Notes: generated by a model from the letters alone, not told the origin. 31,408 bases of DNA from Acanthaster planci (GCF_001949145.1 NW_019091474.1:168188-199595); one strand, 5' to 3'; numbered from the stretch's first letter, positions 10,701 to 23,415 are shown. Numbers and translations are program-made.

Positions 10701-13700
10701 CCAGTCATTGCCAGAAGTCTTCAGCAGCATGAGCTGATAGAAGAACAAAATCCCGTGAAAGATATTCACATGTCACCTGCTTGGAAAAGCATGTATAACA
10801 AAGGTGATGCCATGTCTGTGAAAGCTTTGTGTTTGTTCTAAAATTTTTAATTATGTCTTATTTTTAATCTGTCTCAACACTGTTAACTTTGTAAAATCTC
10901 CTTTAAACCTGCCAATCTCGATGATGACTCTTTCAGCTTGTATCATTACACACACACATATGTACGGAAAATGGTCTGCATTGTGTGCTTACTATCTTTC
11001 AAGCCGCCGCACTCAATAATTGAGTCGGACTGAAGCTATTTGTGTACATTTTCTTGCATTTCTTCTTGATCAGATGGTGTTTTTGGAGGGGACAGTAGAT
11101 GCCTGTCGTTGGCTTTAAGTGCAGATGGCTTCGACCCCTTTAATCATCAAAAGGTCCAATACTCGATGTGTCCTGTGCTCCTAAAATGCCTTAATTTCGA
11201 TAGTACTTCCCGGGACAAAATTGGCAAGATGTTGCTTTCATGTATTGTGCCAGGTGAGCTCTTAGTCTTTTGTGTTCCTCAGGTGCATCTGCCTACAGCT
11301 ATAGCACTTTGTTACCGCGCGGAGTTGACGGTGAACTATGCACTGACACCTTGGCTATGTTATGCATGGCATGTACTGTACACATTTTATGTTTATGCAC
11401 ACACTCTGTTTGCTCTCAACAGTCAGCAGTATCGTAACTCCTGATTTCTCCCGTCATATATCTCTACATTCGTTTGAGTTTAAATCTGAATGTTAGTGTG
11501 TACGCTCGTCAAAATAATGCAGTTGAAGGCATATCAGCACTGCAGCATTGCATTTAACATAATGATTCGAGGTGCCTAAAAGGTTCCACGGTTCAATTGT
11601 GCAGCAAAATATATAAAATTCAACGTGCCCTGTCACAACAAAATGAGAGTACAGTCACATCCCGCGTTTTCATATTTTGAGGGTTCAAAGTAAAAGTGAA
11701 GTTGGTGTCAATTGGAGGGTTTTGTAATATTAGTAACAGACTGACCTGTCGCCTATTTAATTCCAAATATTTTGCAGGATTGTATAGCTAAAGTGACAAA
11801 AATTTACTAGGCATTAGTTTCAAATTTGCATGGTTTCGAATATTGACATAGTGTCGGGAACAAAGACGCAACGCTGCCAGAATAAGGCCACGTCGTCACC
11901 TTATCATTTTGCCCAAGTGTTCCAAGTACATACTATTTAAAACCTTTGTTTCAGCCGGTCAAATAGACCAATATAAAAAACTCTGGCAACTCCGAATGGA
12001 AGCTCATTTGTGTTGACAGGTCACATATGACAAACGTTCTTCTAACTTCGTCTACCGGTATATTGTGTCTGGTTGAACACAGGACCATGTGGGCCAACGG
12101 ATATCAATCCATACATGGCCCCCTTAATTGATGAACTGCAGGAGCTTGAGGAGGGGGTCCGTTGCTTTGATGGCAGCAAAGATGCAAGTTTTATACTGAG
12201 GGCAAGGGTTGTGATGGGCATCTTTGACAACCCAGGGGCATCTAAGGTGCTAAAGACTGCCGCACCAGGCTCACTCATCAATGCTTGTCGACATTGTCAC
12301 ATTGAAGGTGTGNNNNNNNNNNNNNNNNNNNNNNNNNNNNNNNNNNNNNNNNNNNNNNNNNNNNNNNNNNNNNNNNNNNNNNNNNNNNNNNNNNNNNNNN
12401 NNNNNNNNNNNNNNNNNNNNNNNNNNNNNNNNNNNNNNNNNNNNNNNNNNNNNNNNNNNNNNNNNNNNNNNNNNNNNNNNNNNNNNNNNNNNNNNNNNNN
12501 NNNNNNNNNNNNNNNNNNNNNNNNNNNNNNNNNNNNNNNNNNNNNNNNNNNNNNNNNNNNNNNNNNNNNNNNNNNNNNNNNNNNNNNNNNNNNNNNNNNN
12601 NNNNNNNNNNNNNNNNNNNNNNNNNNNNNNNNNNNNNNNNNNNNNNNNNNNNNNNNNNNNNNNNNNNNNNNNNNNNNNNNNNNNNNNNNNNNNNNNNNNN
12701 NNNNNNNNNNNNNNNNNNNNNNNNNNNNNNNNNNNNNNNNNNNNNNNNNNNNNNNNNNNNNTATCTGATTAAATATCTGTTAAACCCTTTCTTGTCAACT
12801 TTCTTTCATACGAATTTTATGTTCAGCAACGTTGCCTTTGGTGATTAAAAAGTGAGATTTTTCACAGGGTTTTTTTAAATATTGGCTTCACACACGCAAT
12901 GCCATTTGAAGAGAGCGCCTGTAGGCAATTACAAAAAAAGGTTAACATGTACAAACAATGAGATATTTATGTAATTGTATTTTAAATTTCAAATTATGCC
13001 AACTCCAATTATTTCTGATTGTTGTCAGTTTTGGACAATTGCTTCTTTCTTGTGCCAACTACTAAAAATTCACATCTTTGATTTTTTAAATTTTTCAATC
13101 TTACTTTACATCTGATAATGGGCTGATTGTAATGCCTTCTCAGGTAAACACATCAAAGAATATGGGAAGGTAATACATGGTGAAAATCGCCGATATCTTC
13201 CACCTGAATCACCCCTGCGGACTAACAGCTTTGGAAACTATGAGAGCCGCCCCCCTCATGAGTTGACATCCATGGGACAGCAGCTAGACTTTGGCAGACA
13301 GGTGTTGGAACTTTGGCACAAGGCCTCTCACGATCCAACACCCCATCAACGGAAAAAGGCAAAGTCTGCAGCAACAAAGCTGGAGAAGGCAACAGGAAAG
13401 AAGGGAGTGGAAGAATTGGCTCGATTGCCATATTATACTGACGTTGATATACCCGTCGAGCTCATGCACACAGTTCAAGTGAGTTATATTAATCATGTAT
13501 TTCATGTGAGTGTGAAATTTTTCGATAAGCTAACATTGACCTTAAATGGCGTGAAACATTGTTTTATTGAGCCTGGGTTTTGTTAACCAGCCGCTTATTC
13601 TAAATCAGTAATGTAAACACAGTTTAGTTGCATATTGAATAAATTGACAAAAGGTTATGACAGATGACAGATTTTAGGCAGGTTATGCTATCACGAATTA

Positions 13701-16436
13701 ATTACTGCATTAAATGTGGTCTTGTTTAAATGGTATAAATTAAATCCCACAAAAGGGAAATACTTTTTTAGAAATTTGATTTCGAGTTATATATACGCAC
13801 AAACATGAGTGTAACAAAACAAATGTTGAATGAAGTCTTTTTTGTCAAGGGCAATACACATGACCAATTTAATGTATGAACAGGTGGTCATGAAGAAGTT
13901 TTTTGGGCTTCTGACTGGAAGAGACGACAACGAAAAGCTCCATGATGCTGAGGCTGCCCTTGGGAGAAAAATAAACATGCGAGCTGGGAACAGTGCACCA
14001 TGGACATTGACAAAAGAGGAGAAAAAAACAGCAGATGAGAGGCTTCTTCAAATACGGCCACCATGTGGACTAGACTGGACCCCCAAGAAACTCTTTACAC
14101 GGACCAGCCTACCGTACATGAAGTGCAGTGATTGGAAAAAGGTACCGGTACACATCTAGAGTTAACATTTTCATTTCGATTGCCGAGAGGGGCTGCTTTT
14201 GCATTTTTAAAAGTTCATGGGCGTTACAGAATTCCATTAGTAGAAAAACACGTGTAGTCAAATTTAGACAACGCATTGTTACTCTGAAAATTGTTGCATT
14301 CATCCAAAGTTGAATAAAACATTTTTTTCAGTTTTGGGCAAGTTGACGTGGTTCTCCTGGTTAAATTTTCACTCAATTAGGCCACGTGCCCATTTTCAGG
14401 CATCCTCGGTCACATATGCGTGAAAAGATACTTGTGGCCTTGCCTAGAACGTTACAAGATTCAAAACTTTCATTTCAGCTTGCCTCTAATGGCATACTGA
14501 AATATGCACTACGTGGAGCTCTCGGTGATGCTCAACGAACTACGCTGTCCCGACTCTGCGATACTATAAGAGAGCTGACGGACTACAGTGTGGACCTAAA
14601 TAGAATCGGAGCCATTGAGAAGGAGCTTCATGAGGTCTTGAGCCTGGTTGAACAAGACTTCCCATTAGGAATTCAGGTGAGTTTGAGATTGTGTTGCATG
14701 TTCACAAAACGTATTTAGTAAGATTCTGAAACGACAGAGTTTGATAATGAATCGACGTAACGTTCCATATATCTGATTTTTGGCACTGCAGAGACACTTA
14801 CAGTACTGAAGAACATAAGGGTACGCGTTCCAAAGGTGTTGTGAAGCACAAAGGGAGTATTACCATACAAAATACACTTTCGGAATATTGATATTTTCGG
14901 TTTTTTAACTGTACAGACGCTGTGTATGCATATTCTACACCATGCTTCATCCACACTGCGAAAGTACGGTCCGGCAACATCCCAGTGGATGTTTGGTTTC
15001 GAGCGGTTTATGTCATTCCTCAGTGGTAGGATACTCAACAGGAAAGAGCCAGAAGCAACTGCAATCGAAGCATACAGAGTAAGACCACAATTTTCTTTTA
15101 ACACATTGCATATCAGCAGTACGAGTTACGACCCTCCTAACTTGCAGTTAATCGGCAAAGTTATTTCCACTCATTCGTGGAGTTCTACAAACGATGGTGG
15201 GTTCATTCACGACAGTAAAATTTTTATAGGCCCTAATCAACTCAAAAAATCATTTCTGCAACAGGTGAGATATTGTCAGCAAGAAAAAAAATTAGCCCGG
15301 GGTGCTGTGGAGGGATCACTCTAACTCTCTTCTTTTCAATGATTTCTGATGTTCTCTTCACAGATCTATGAGTTCAGCCAGTTTATGGCTATGTCTGGCT
15401 TGCTTCCTGAAGGCAGTGTATGTACAAAAAACTCGATCACTGTGATTGCTGCAAACGAGTCTCCTGACAACCAACTTGAAAGTAAGGACCAATGTCTAAA
15501 AATGGAAAGTTTTAAACTTATACGGACTTAATGTGAAAGATTCATTGTTAACAATTAATACACTGATGACATCTCGAAATATCTCAAACCTTGTTAGGAA
15601 ATGAATCAAGTTAATACTTACTTAGCAAAAGTATTTTGCTGTTTTCAATTTGACAGCGAAATACATATACACTTTAACCCAATCAATAACAGCAATTCAA
15701 TTCAAATTTCACTGGTTTCTTGTACGGCAGGAAACAATTGTCTTCTTAAGTTTAGCAACAAACGGCATTTGAACGAATGGCCACCAGTGGCCAAAGGTTT
15801 AAAGGGAAACACTGTGGTGATGTGAATCGGTTCTAGCCAGCTCGCCACACTTAGGCTATCAGTTTCTCTTATTATGTAAAATGACTGAACAACCGAAAAT
15901 TTGTTCTAAATCAACTGACAGGTCATGACAACCCGAAAGACCAAAGAGATGTAGTTCGGAGGCAAAGGGAAGCACTGTTGGAGGAGAATAAGGCTGCTCT
16001 CCTCTCACTTGGTATTTCAGGTACCAGTGTAGAGAAAGTGTTCACCGCCCAGAAGGCCAACCCGCGTACTCTGAAGTACTCGTGCTTGGAAAAAGATACC
16101 AGTAAGAGTACTGTCTCTTCCATCATCGCTGGCTTTTTTCAGGCAGGCGGTGGGTCAAGTAATCGTTGGGGTACACAGTACGTTTACTTTGGGCAAGTTC
16201 TCTACTTCCTCCGGTGCAAGGACACACTAAAGGAGTTTGGCAAGATATCCTGGTGGAAGCAGGCAATTATTGATACAGAGAGTGGCTTATGGAAAATAGA
16301 GGAGCCTCAGGAGCATCTGTCCACAGATGTTGTTCCAGTTGCACTGCTCTCTCCACCTTTAACAACAGCCATGGATGAACACGGTGTTCTTTGGGTACTA
16401 GACTTCAATTCCAAATATGTCAATGTAATACGTTAG
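7730..16436 (+). CDS. Tnp2-like (CACTA/En-Spm) transposase homologue, 12 exons
   Basis: The exons are 7730-7957, 9814-10028, 10619-10803, 11074-11253, 12083-12307, 13144-13478, 13884-14141, 14479-14676, 14917-15078, 15148-15264, 15364-15481 and 15922-16436. All introns are GT-AG with phases 0,2,1,1,1,0,0,0,0,0,1, and the joined 2736 bases give 911 residues without a stop. Residues 9-26 look like a zinc-binding start (C9, C12, H26). A second metal-binding cluster is C124, H128, C141, C144, followed by RY at 148-149. The Tnp2 (Transposase_21) core shows LSADGFDPF with D227, FILRA (306-310), FDNPG with D318, C338/C341, RRYLP, and ELMH with E450 and H453. Residues 609-662 match DUF4218: H613, GP at 626-627, WMFGFERF at 632-639, NR at 649-650, then PEA. 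The C-terminal 170 residues resemble the DUF4216-type tail of these proteins. In CACTA elements Tnp2 acts in the nucleus on the element ends. Whether this copy is mobile or a host gene is undecided. The start is the first ATG, just before the zinc motif. Confidence 0.85.
8338..8368. repeat. Perfect 13-bp hairpin in intron 1
   Basis: GTATTTCCTATTT (8338-8350) and its exact reverse complement AAATAGGAAATAC (8356-8368) surround a five-base loop, TGTAA. It sits in intron 1 of the Tnp2-like gene. It may be the core of a small foldback element. A second, shorter perfect hairpin (GTGCAAG facing CTTGCAC) lies in the same intron at 8592-8610. Confidence 0.8.
12313..12761. other. Assembly gap (449 N)
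   Basis: This is a run of undetermined bases. Exon 5 of the Tnp2-like gene ends at 12307 with a donor that starts GTGTG just before the gap, and exon 6 starts at 13144. The gap is therefore intronic and does not cost any coding sequence, provided no small exon is hidden in it. The phase across the junction (1 to 1) and the protein context (a C-X2-C motif followed by Gly) argue that nothing is missing. Any long frame drawn through the Ns is an artefact. Confidence 0.9.
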
Positions 16437-17776
16437 AGCCAAAATGAATGCAAAGCACAAATATGTCTTTCGAATTAAACATCATTCCTGGAGGGAGACG
16501 AAAATGAAAAAAAAAACAATTACGAAAGTGACCCCTCTTTGACGAAATTAAACTGTCTTTTCAGTACTTTCAAAAATTGCCAAAAATTCCAGGCCGCCTG
16601 CAGGGATGTCAGAAAGTAATTTTGAGTATAACAACATACACTGATATCTCCAAATTTCAAGTCTGATAGTACACGTATATCCATCCAATGCTGGAATGCC
16701 CAATTGTCTATTGTAAAAGGAGCAGAAAGTAGATAACTCAGAATTTATTAATTTGATCAGAAATGTGGTTAATATTTGCTTATCTATTATATGCTTCAGG
16801 AGGAGAATGTCATGCCGTCAAAAACAGACATTTAATTCAAAAAGAATACACTTTATGCACAGATTTTGGTAGGTGAATATTTTCAAATCAACATGACGTG
16901 CTATCCTCACAGTTTCATTCGTTCCAGATGAATGCATTTCGGGTTCTCAATTGTGCTATTTTCAGTTGTAATGACACTTCATTTAATTCGCTGACCTACC
17001 CATCTTTAAGAAAGAGACCACGTGTTGTACATACAATCGTCAGTGTTTTCACGAAGTGAAAAAAGAAACAAAGTTTTCGATCTCTACTTTTTTGCAATAT
17101 ACCCGCAACTTGGTACGGATTAGCAATATCCGTGTGTAAAATTATATGACTTTGTAAAAAATTTCTCAATCCGTAACATAAGTGATCGAAAAGGTGTATT
17201 GGCAAGATTCTGAGGTTTTGAGGTTACTTGCCAACGTCACTTTCCAACGATGTGTTGTTGTAAAACAACTCGGCAGGCGTGTATACACCTTTATAAGTTG
17301 TAGCGCACTGTAAGTTGTAGTGCATGGCCAGAGGGGAATGGTCAAGAAATCGATTGTTTTATGCAATAATTATGATGTCAGTATTTCCCAGTGTTAATCT
17401 TTTTCGTTATCGTGAGAATAATTAACTGGTGCGAAAAATCATAATTGACGTAAATTGTGTTCAGGCAGCCAGACTGATACCCTCCAGGAAAATAATGATT
17501 TACGATTGTAAATGTACATGTGCATCTTCTCATTAGAGCATAAGCTCTCTGGTGTGATTTTTGTAAATGTGTTGTGTGTACCATTATGAGGGAACTGCAC
17601 TTTTTTTTCGTAAACTCTCTGAGTCGATGGTTGCTTTTCCCATATTCGGTGCTGATATGCCGGCCGTTTCCTCTCGGCTACCCTAAATAAGTAGCCCGGT
17701 AAGGGATCTTGTTAACGGGCAACTTCGGTCAAGAAAAAAAATAAAGTCACTTTTCCGAGATGGAAAGTCAATGTGT

Positions 17777-17799
17777 ACTGTATAGCGCGAGTATACAGT
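17777..17799. repeat. Short perfect hairpin
   Basis: ACTGTATA and TATACAGT pair perfectly around a seven-base loop (GCGCGAG). It is immediately followed by TAGGCCTA, a self-complementary word. It is probably incidental simple structure. Confidence 0.5.
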
Positions 17800-19298
17800 A
17801 TAGGCCTACAATGTCCACGTACACATGTAGTGACAAGCAACTTTACACAATCATGATCCAGGGCACGCCTGCTTTATTTCGGTAGTCTGCACTGACATGA
17901 CAGGGTCGTGGTCGACTGGGCCAGCAGTATAGGTCAACGGCCTTTCCTACTATTAACCTTGAATAAGTAGTAGCAAGAGTTGCCAACCGCAAGTATCCAA
18001 GGCGTCTGTGTCACGTTTAACTATTTGTGGTTCATGGGATTGTAAATAACATGTAATTCCAAACAATCTGGATGTTTCAATTTACACACAGATCCATTTT
18101 TTGAGGCTAGTTCTTTTGTGTCTTCGAGTTTTGAACTATGTGACTGAAAAAAGTAAATGTTGAACAGCCTTACTGCCCCAATGATAGTGCGAACAAAGAC
18201 TTGTAATTTACAATAAATTGGAAGTTTTGCTGTTTCATTTTTTCATGCTTAGTGAAAGGAGTGAAAGGTTTGTAGAATAATGACTTGGTGGGTCCGATAA
18301 ATAATGTGTGAACCTCCATACTTCTTTTCAATGAAAGAAACTATTTCTTTCTCCGTGATTTCCAGTATTGTTTAACTATTTTGTATAACTTTGAATTATT
18401 GCTCCATTCTATCCACCGTAATGTGATAGAGCCCAAAACACTTGTGGCGAAACACATGTTACACAAATGAGAATTTCCCAAGGTAATGGTCGAATGCGAT
18501 CACTCACTGCACTGACAGACCTCAAAAGCCAGAGTGCCCTTTGAGACAGCGGGCACCGTAACCCAACCACTGGCTCGCCGCGCTGGCGGTGCAGCACCAA
18601 TCTTAGAAAGAGTGCAAGATACCCGCCCAGTTCAGCCAGTGCCAAAATGACGCCACGAGACTGTGCCTGCAATCATTGGCTAGTATCCGTCAGTCAGTTT
18701 GTGATGAATTATTCAGATTGCCTCGCTGGCTCCTACCATAGAGCTACAACCCATTCTACAATCAATGAAGGATGAACAAAACGTCTGTGGGCTATACCAT
18801 TGAGAAGTTTAGGGAGGTTATTTGGAATTTCATATTGTGAAAATTTGGAATAAAAGTACCTGAGTACTCAAAACAAAATTTCTCCCACGTTTAAAGGAAA
18901 GAACTATTACATTGGAACAGTTTCAGACAAGCCATCGCTTTTTTTATTTTAAAATTGGAGGAATCTGCGATCTGGATTAGAGCCTGCCCACCTAAGATTT
19001 ATTAAACTTGTCCTACACATATTCAGAGCCGTTGGCCAGGCGTCCAGCTTTTGGTGGACTATGCGGTTTCCCAATACATGTACTCGATTCAGGTCATCGA
19101 AGGCCTCAATTTTTTTTAAACCTGACTTTGAAGTTGTAAAAGCGATACTAAGTCTGACAGTGCCATAAAAAAGAAACAAACATCAAAATACTTCGAATTA
19201 CGTACGATGCTTCAGGCCTACAATCAGGGATTAGTTTTAGAGACGAAGCCCTCGGATGGAGACGAAGTTGAAAAACGTCCTTAGTCACGTGTAGTCGT

Positions 19299-19359
19299 CA
19301 TGTACAGTACATGTACACATGTACAGTACAGTACATGTACTGTATCTCTGTACATGTAC
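19299..19359. repeat. Palindrome-rich GTACATGTAC patch
   Basis: GTACATGTAC and GTACAGTAC words recur over about 60 bases, and 19327-19344 (TACAGTACATGTACTGTA) is a perfect 18-base palindrome. Almost any part of the patch can fold on another part. It is followed by CGCGCG. It may be a simple-sequence expansion or a recombination-prone cruciform site; no coding role is visible. Confidence 0.75.
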
Positions 19360-22300
19360 GCGCGCTCATCGATTTGGACCATACTATTATTTTAAGGGGT
19401 AGTACCTAGGATACTAACATTGTCGCGTGAAATAATTAAATACTTAAATTATTAAACTTCATTGCATCCATTTTATTACTTTCTAATATGTTTGAATATA
19501 TCGAACGTGCAATGGCAGCCTCACTTTTACCCATTTGTAAGTTACAGCCTTACTTTCACCCGTGAATAGACTCCTTCAACAGCTGTACGCATCCATCACA
19601 CGCATATTTGTTGGGCTAGTTCACCGCAACGTCATTTGGACATGTCAAATTAACCCCTTGCGTGATGCCNGTCACGCCTGCCGTACATTTTTATAGGGAA
19701 TGCTAGGCTAAAGTGGTACCCTCAAATAATCGTACAAATAGACATACCTAACTGCTGGGACCCAACTAAGGTGAAGAATAAAGTGGCCAGTTACAATTTA
19801 ATCGTTTACGTTTGTGGGATTCGATATTGTCGTTTCAGGCTACCTGGCTCAGACGAAAAAATAACTCTCGTTTGTGGCAGGGTCGACGTTTGACAAAACT
19901 AGAAGCCTCGTCCTAACGTTTGTGATCTTGGGATGTGAAGCAGGTCTGCCATTAAGGTTGCTGTTTGCGAAGGTAGTTTTCAATCGATGTAAGGAACGAT
20001 CGCTTTATTTAAATGTCCACTATGTCACCAAAGATGTTGATTGCATTATCTTTTATACAATGCTGCTACCTGTTTTTGTTCCTTTTTTTAAAAATAACAA
20101 CAAGGAAGGGGAAGACATCTGGTAACATTAATAGATTGGGCACACTTAGTACATATAGCTCATCTAGATACCAGTTGGGAAATATTTCCGAATACGTTTG
20201 TACTGTCAGGTTAATCTGCAACTGAAAGATTTAATGTTTAATAACGATTTTCAGGCACTATGAGCATATTTGTACACATATTTGTTTCAACAACCCACGG
20301 CCAACTCGACTCAATCCATATCCCACCCAAATCACAACAACGCAAGCCTAAACCTAACCAAACCAAAACCCGGAAATGCTTGCCCAAATTTTGTCAGGCA
20401 TTTTTTGGTTGGCCATTACGTTTCCCTTCTAATGAAATACATCGAAATCAGCAAAATTTGTACAGGTTTCTGGACTTTCTTTAGGGAGTAACAAGCACTT
20501 TGAGTTTTGAGCAGAAAAACATAAATAAACGCCTCAGGGTATTTTGTTTTAAATAAATGGAACAAACTAACACAAACAAAAATACAATCAGACTATGTTT
20601 CTCTGCTGGGCGTTTTGTTTGAATAGCAAGAGTAAGCCCCAGTCTTAGGACATTTTTCCAAAGATGGTGCATACATTTTTTACGACTCCTTTCCAGATTG
20701 TTGTGTTTATGTTATAGGTTTAATCATATTTCACAGGTTTGAAGCTATGATTTTTCATCCCATGCGTGGTTAAAACCAAATACAAATAAAACAAACTAAA
20801 AAAAGCATGAACCAAAAATAAGTACCTTAACAAACCTAAAATAAGGAAACAGGACCGAAAAGGGTTTGTCCCCGGAAAATGGATACAGGTGATGTCTGAA
20901 AAAAATGTGGGTGGTTCAACTCAGTTTGGTAGCACCCGAGTGTTGCACCACTCCCCAAAACGGCAAAGGTAGCATACATGTGTTAGTTAAACCTGCCTTA
21001 CAATTATAGTAGAGCTGTCTGCCTCGCCTAAATTCATTTGTGACTAATGGCGTAAGCAGATAACTCCAGTGTGCGGTCATTTTTCAAGGAGACTTTGGTT
21101 ATTCACAATACGTAAACATGCATTGTGTCCTGCAAGTCTTTTGACGAAGTGAAGTGTGGCGTTGCATGGATGTATAAAGCAGTATGAATTTATAAAGCAA
21201 CAATACATGCATTTCGAAACCATGTCTATTGCTTTTGCTGTAACCCCTGACCTGCAAATATCTCTGGGTTTTTTGGTGCTGAAGAAGACTCCAGACAAGG
21301 TAAGCTGGAAGATTTACCAATTTGATGTCGTCTACTGAAAATGAGTCTTACGGAGGTATATCACGGGTCAACGGAGGCAGCTTTACCTTTCTATATTATT
21401 CGTTGTCATTTTTGAAGCTGGAGGGAAAATAGGGATTGTCATGGGCAGATTGTTTACACAAGAGGCTTTAACCCCGAAGTGCCCAAATGTAGATGTGCCC
21501 TTGTGCGATCCCTATAGTGAAACATCAAAAGAAGAATGCATCGAACATTTTAGACAAACGATCCACGCTATATATACTCTATAAATTCTGCCGAATTTCA
21601 GAGTTAATCTGCCTATGTTGAACCTAATCATTTATGCTGTTATACCTAAAACCTTTACCCCACACCAAAACATTACAGCTAGGCCGCACGCTAAGCCACC
21701 AGCATTGTTACCTTTGGACTTGTACTGTGGTTGGGAACTTAAACTGTCCATCCATATCTCGATAAAAATTGACAAATAATGTATGCATCATGCAACTGAT
21801 TTTAAACCTCCTCAACTGAACCCCCACTGGGCTTTCCTTGGGAAATACTTCGACACGTGTTCAACTACTTCTGGCTGCAGGTTCCACGATACAGTGACCT
21901 GGCTACACGGCACAGTAAAAATTCGGTCAACCATGACCGACCGCTGTTTTCCTGACGCTGCACACGGACGTACATTAAAAAAACCTGGACTCTCAATGCC
22001 CTTAATCAGCTCACAGAGATCACTGAATCAACTAGCGGCCATTTTACCGAGCCAACTACAAAGTTTGCCTGGCAATGCCGCCTTTGCCCTTCCTGGCTTC
22101 AATAAAAGAGAAACAACCCGCGCATTGAATTTGTATTCGGCTTGGTAAAATGACCGCTGGTTGGCTTCTATTCATACAAAAGCGCTTCAAGTCCAGTTTT
22201 TTTTTATATACGTCCGTGGCGCTGCCAGCCAAATCTAGTTTGACGCATATGCGCCAGTTCTGATACAAGCAGATCACCAAAAATGCATATTTATAAGGTT

Positions 22301-23395
22301 TGACCATAGAACTTTTCGACTGCAAAACGGTGGACAAACTCCTCCCAGTTTTGCTTAATATGGACTACTTAGCGGTTTGGAAGTTAAAATGAATATTCCG
22401 ACATTAGATTGGCTGGCACAGGGCCCTTCGCAGCTCTTTAAAGTCCATGCGACGCAAAATTCGAAAAGATGACGGCACTTTTATCTTCCCGACAGACGGT
22501 GTCGTCCCCAAAAAAGGTATTGTTTAGCATGTTTTGTCCGTGTTAGGAAGTTTAAATAGACGAGGGGCTAAGATGTAGTTAAAAAGTAGGTATTGCTTTA
22601 AAAGAATAACGACCTTTTCAAAGTCTAAAAGTCCCGTACTCCTTAGAAACTTGAAATTGACAGCAACTGTGCAAACGTGTTGCATCACCGTGCAAGTGGA
22701 ATACTGTGCATGTTTAGCATGCTGCTAACGCAGCACTGGCACATATACATGTGCTGCAGCCTGGCATGATATAAATTTTGTTGCCATTTTTCTACCACCT
22801 CAGGAAACAAGAGAACAAGATAGCAGTCCGAAACTTGCCATTTTCATTTCTTTATTCTTATTTTAAAAGACATTTCACGACACTCTTGATTTAGTATATA
22901 TTAAATATAAAAATACAAATAATAGTTGATTTGAAGGTTAACACATTGGTGTTTGTTAACGGAATATAAACACTGAGCAAGTTATACTATCAGATGAAAA
23001 AAATGTAGATGTACACCCAAAACCTAAATGAATTCTAAAAATTCCGATGCATAACTACGCACTTTACCAAGAAGCTTTCTACATTGTTTGAAGAGCTTCT
23101 TCCAGAAAACCTGTTTCTCATTATAATTTGTTTGTCACTATAATATAATGTCACCATTTTTTTCCACAAATTCATAATTTACAGACTGCAGCTAAAATTC
23201 AAGAAAGAAAGTCATCTCAAGAATCTAAGTATATTTTGTAGAATCTGTGGAAACCGAATCCGGCATGCGGAGAAAATCTTAATGTAAACCAAGGAGATGT
23301 TTAGACTATACCAACCGAATTCTAGCAAAGTTTAAGATGGATGCATTCGGAGATGATGAGAAAAAATTCGTCATCCAGTGTCTTTCTGTTACCAC

Positions 23396-23415
23396 TAATA
23401 ATAATAATAATAATA
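23396..23415. repeat. TAA microsatellite
   Basis: Between six and seven uninterrupted TAA units in AT-rich intergenic DNA. It is ordinary simple sequence. Confidence 0.85.

Noticed and set aside
12073-12772. Long open frames running through the run of Ns
   Set aside because: The frames exist only because N codons are not stops. The real exon 5 ends at 12307.
15563-15579. CTGATGA followed by CGAAA, like a hammerhead ribozyme core
   Set aside because: The bases that must close stem II are C and C, and no flanking helices I and III form, so it is not a hammerhead.
18409-18672. 87-codon minus-strand frame in a GC-richer patch
   Set aside because: Hydrophobic and Arg-rich text without a known domain; it may be a repeat relic, but nothing supports coding.
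4000-18900. CACTA/CACTG terminal inverted repeats bounding the Tnp2-like gene
   Set aside because: Scattered CACTA and CACTG words exist, but no pair with matching inner sequence and a short target duplication could be found by eye. A computed search would be needed.
21783-22148. 121-codon open frame on the plus strand
   Set aside because: There is no recognisable family, no splice context and no support beyond length; it is noted only as part of a less AT-rich patch.
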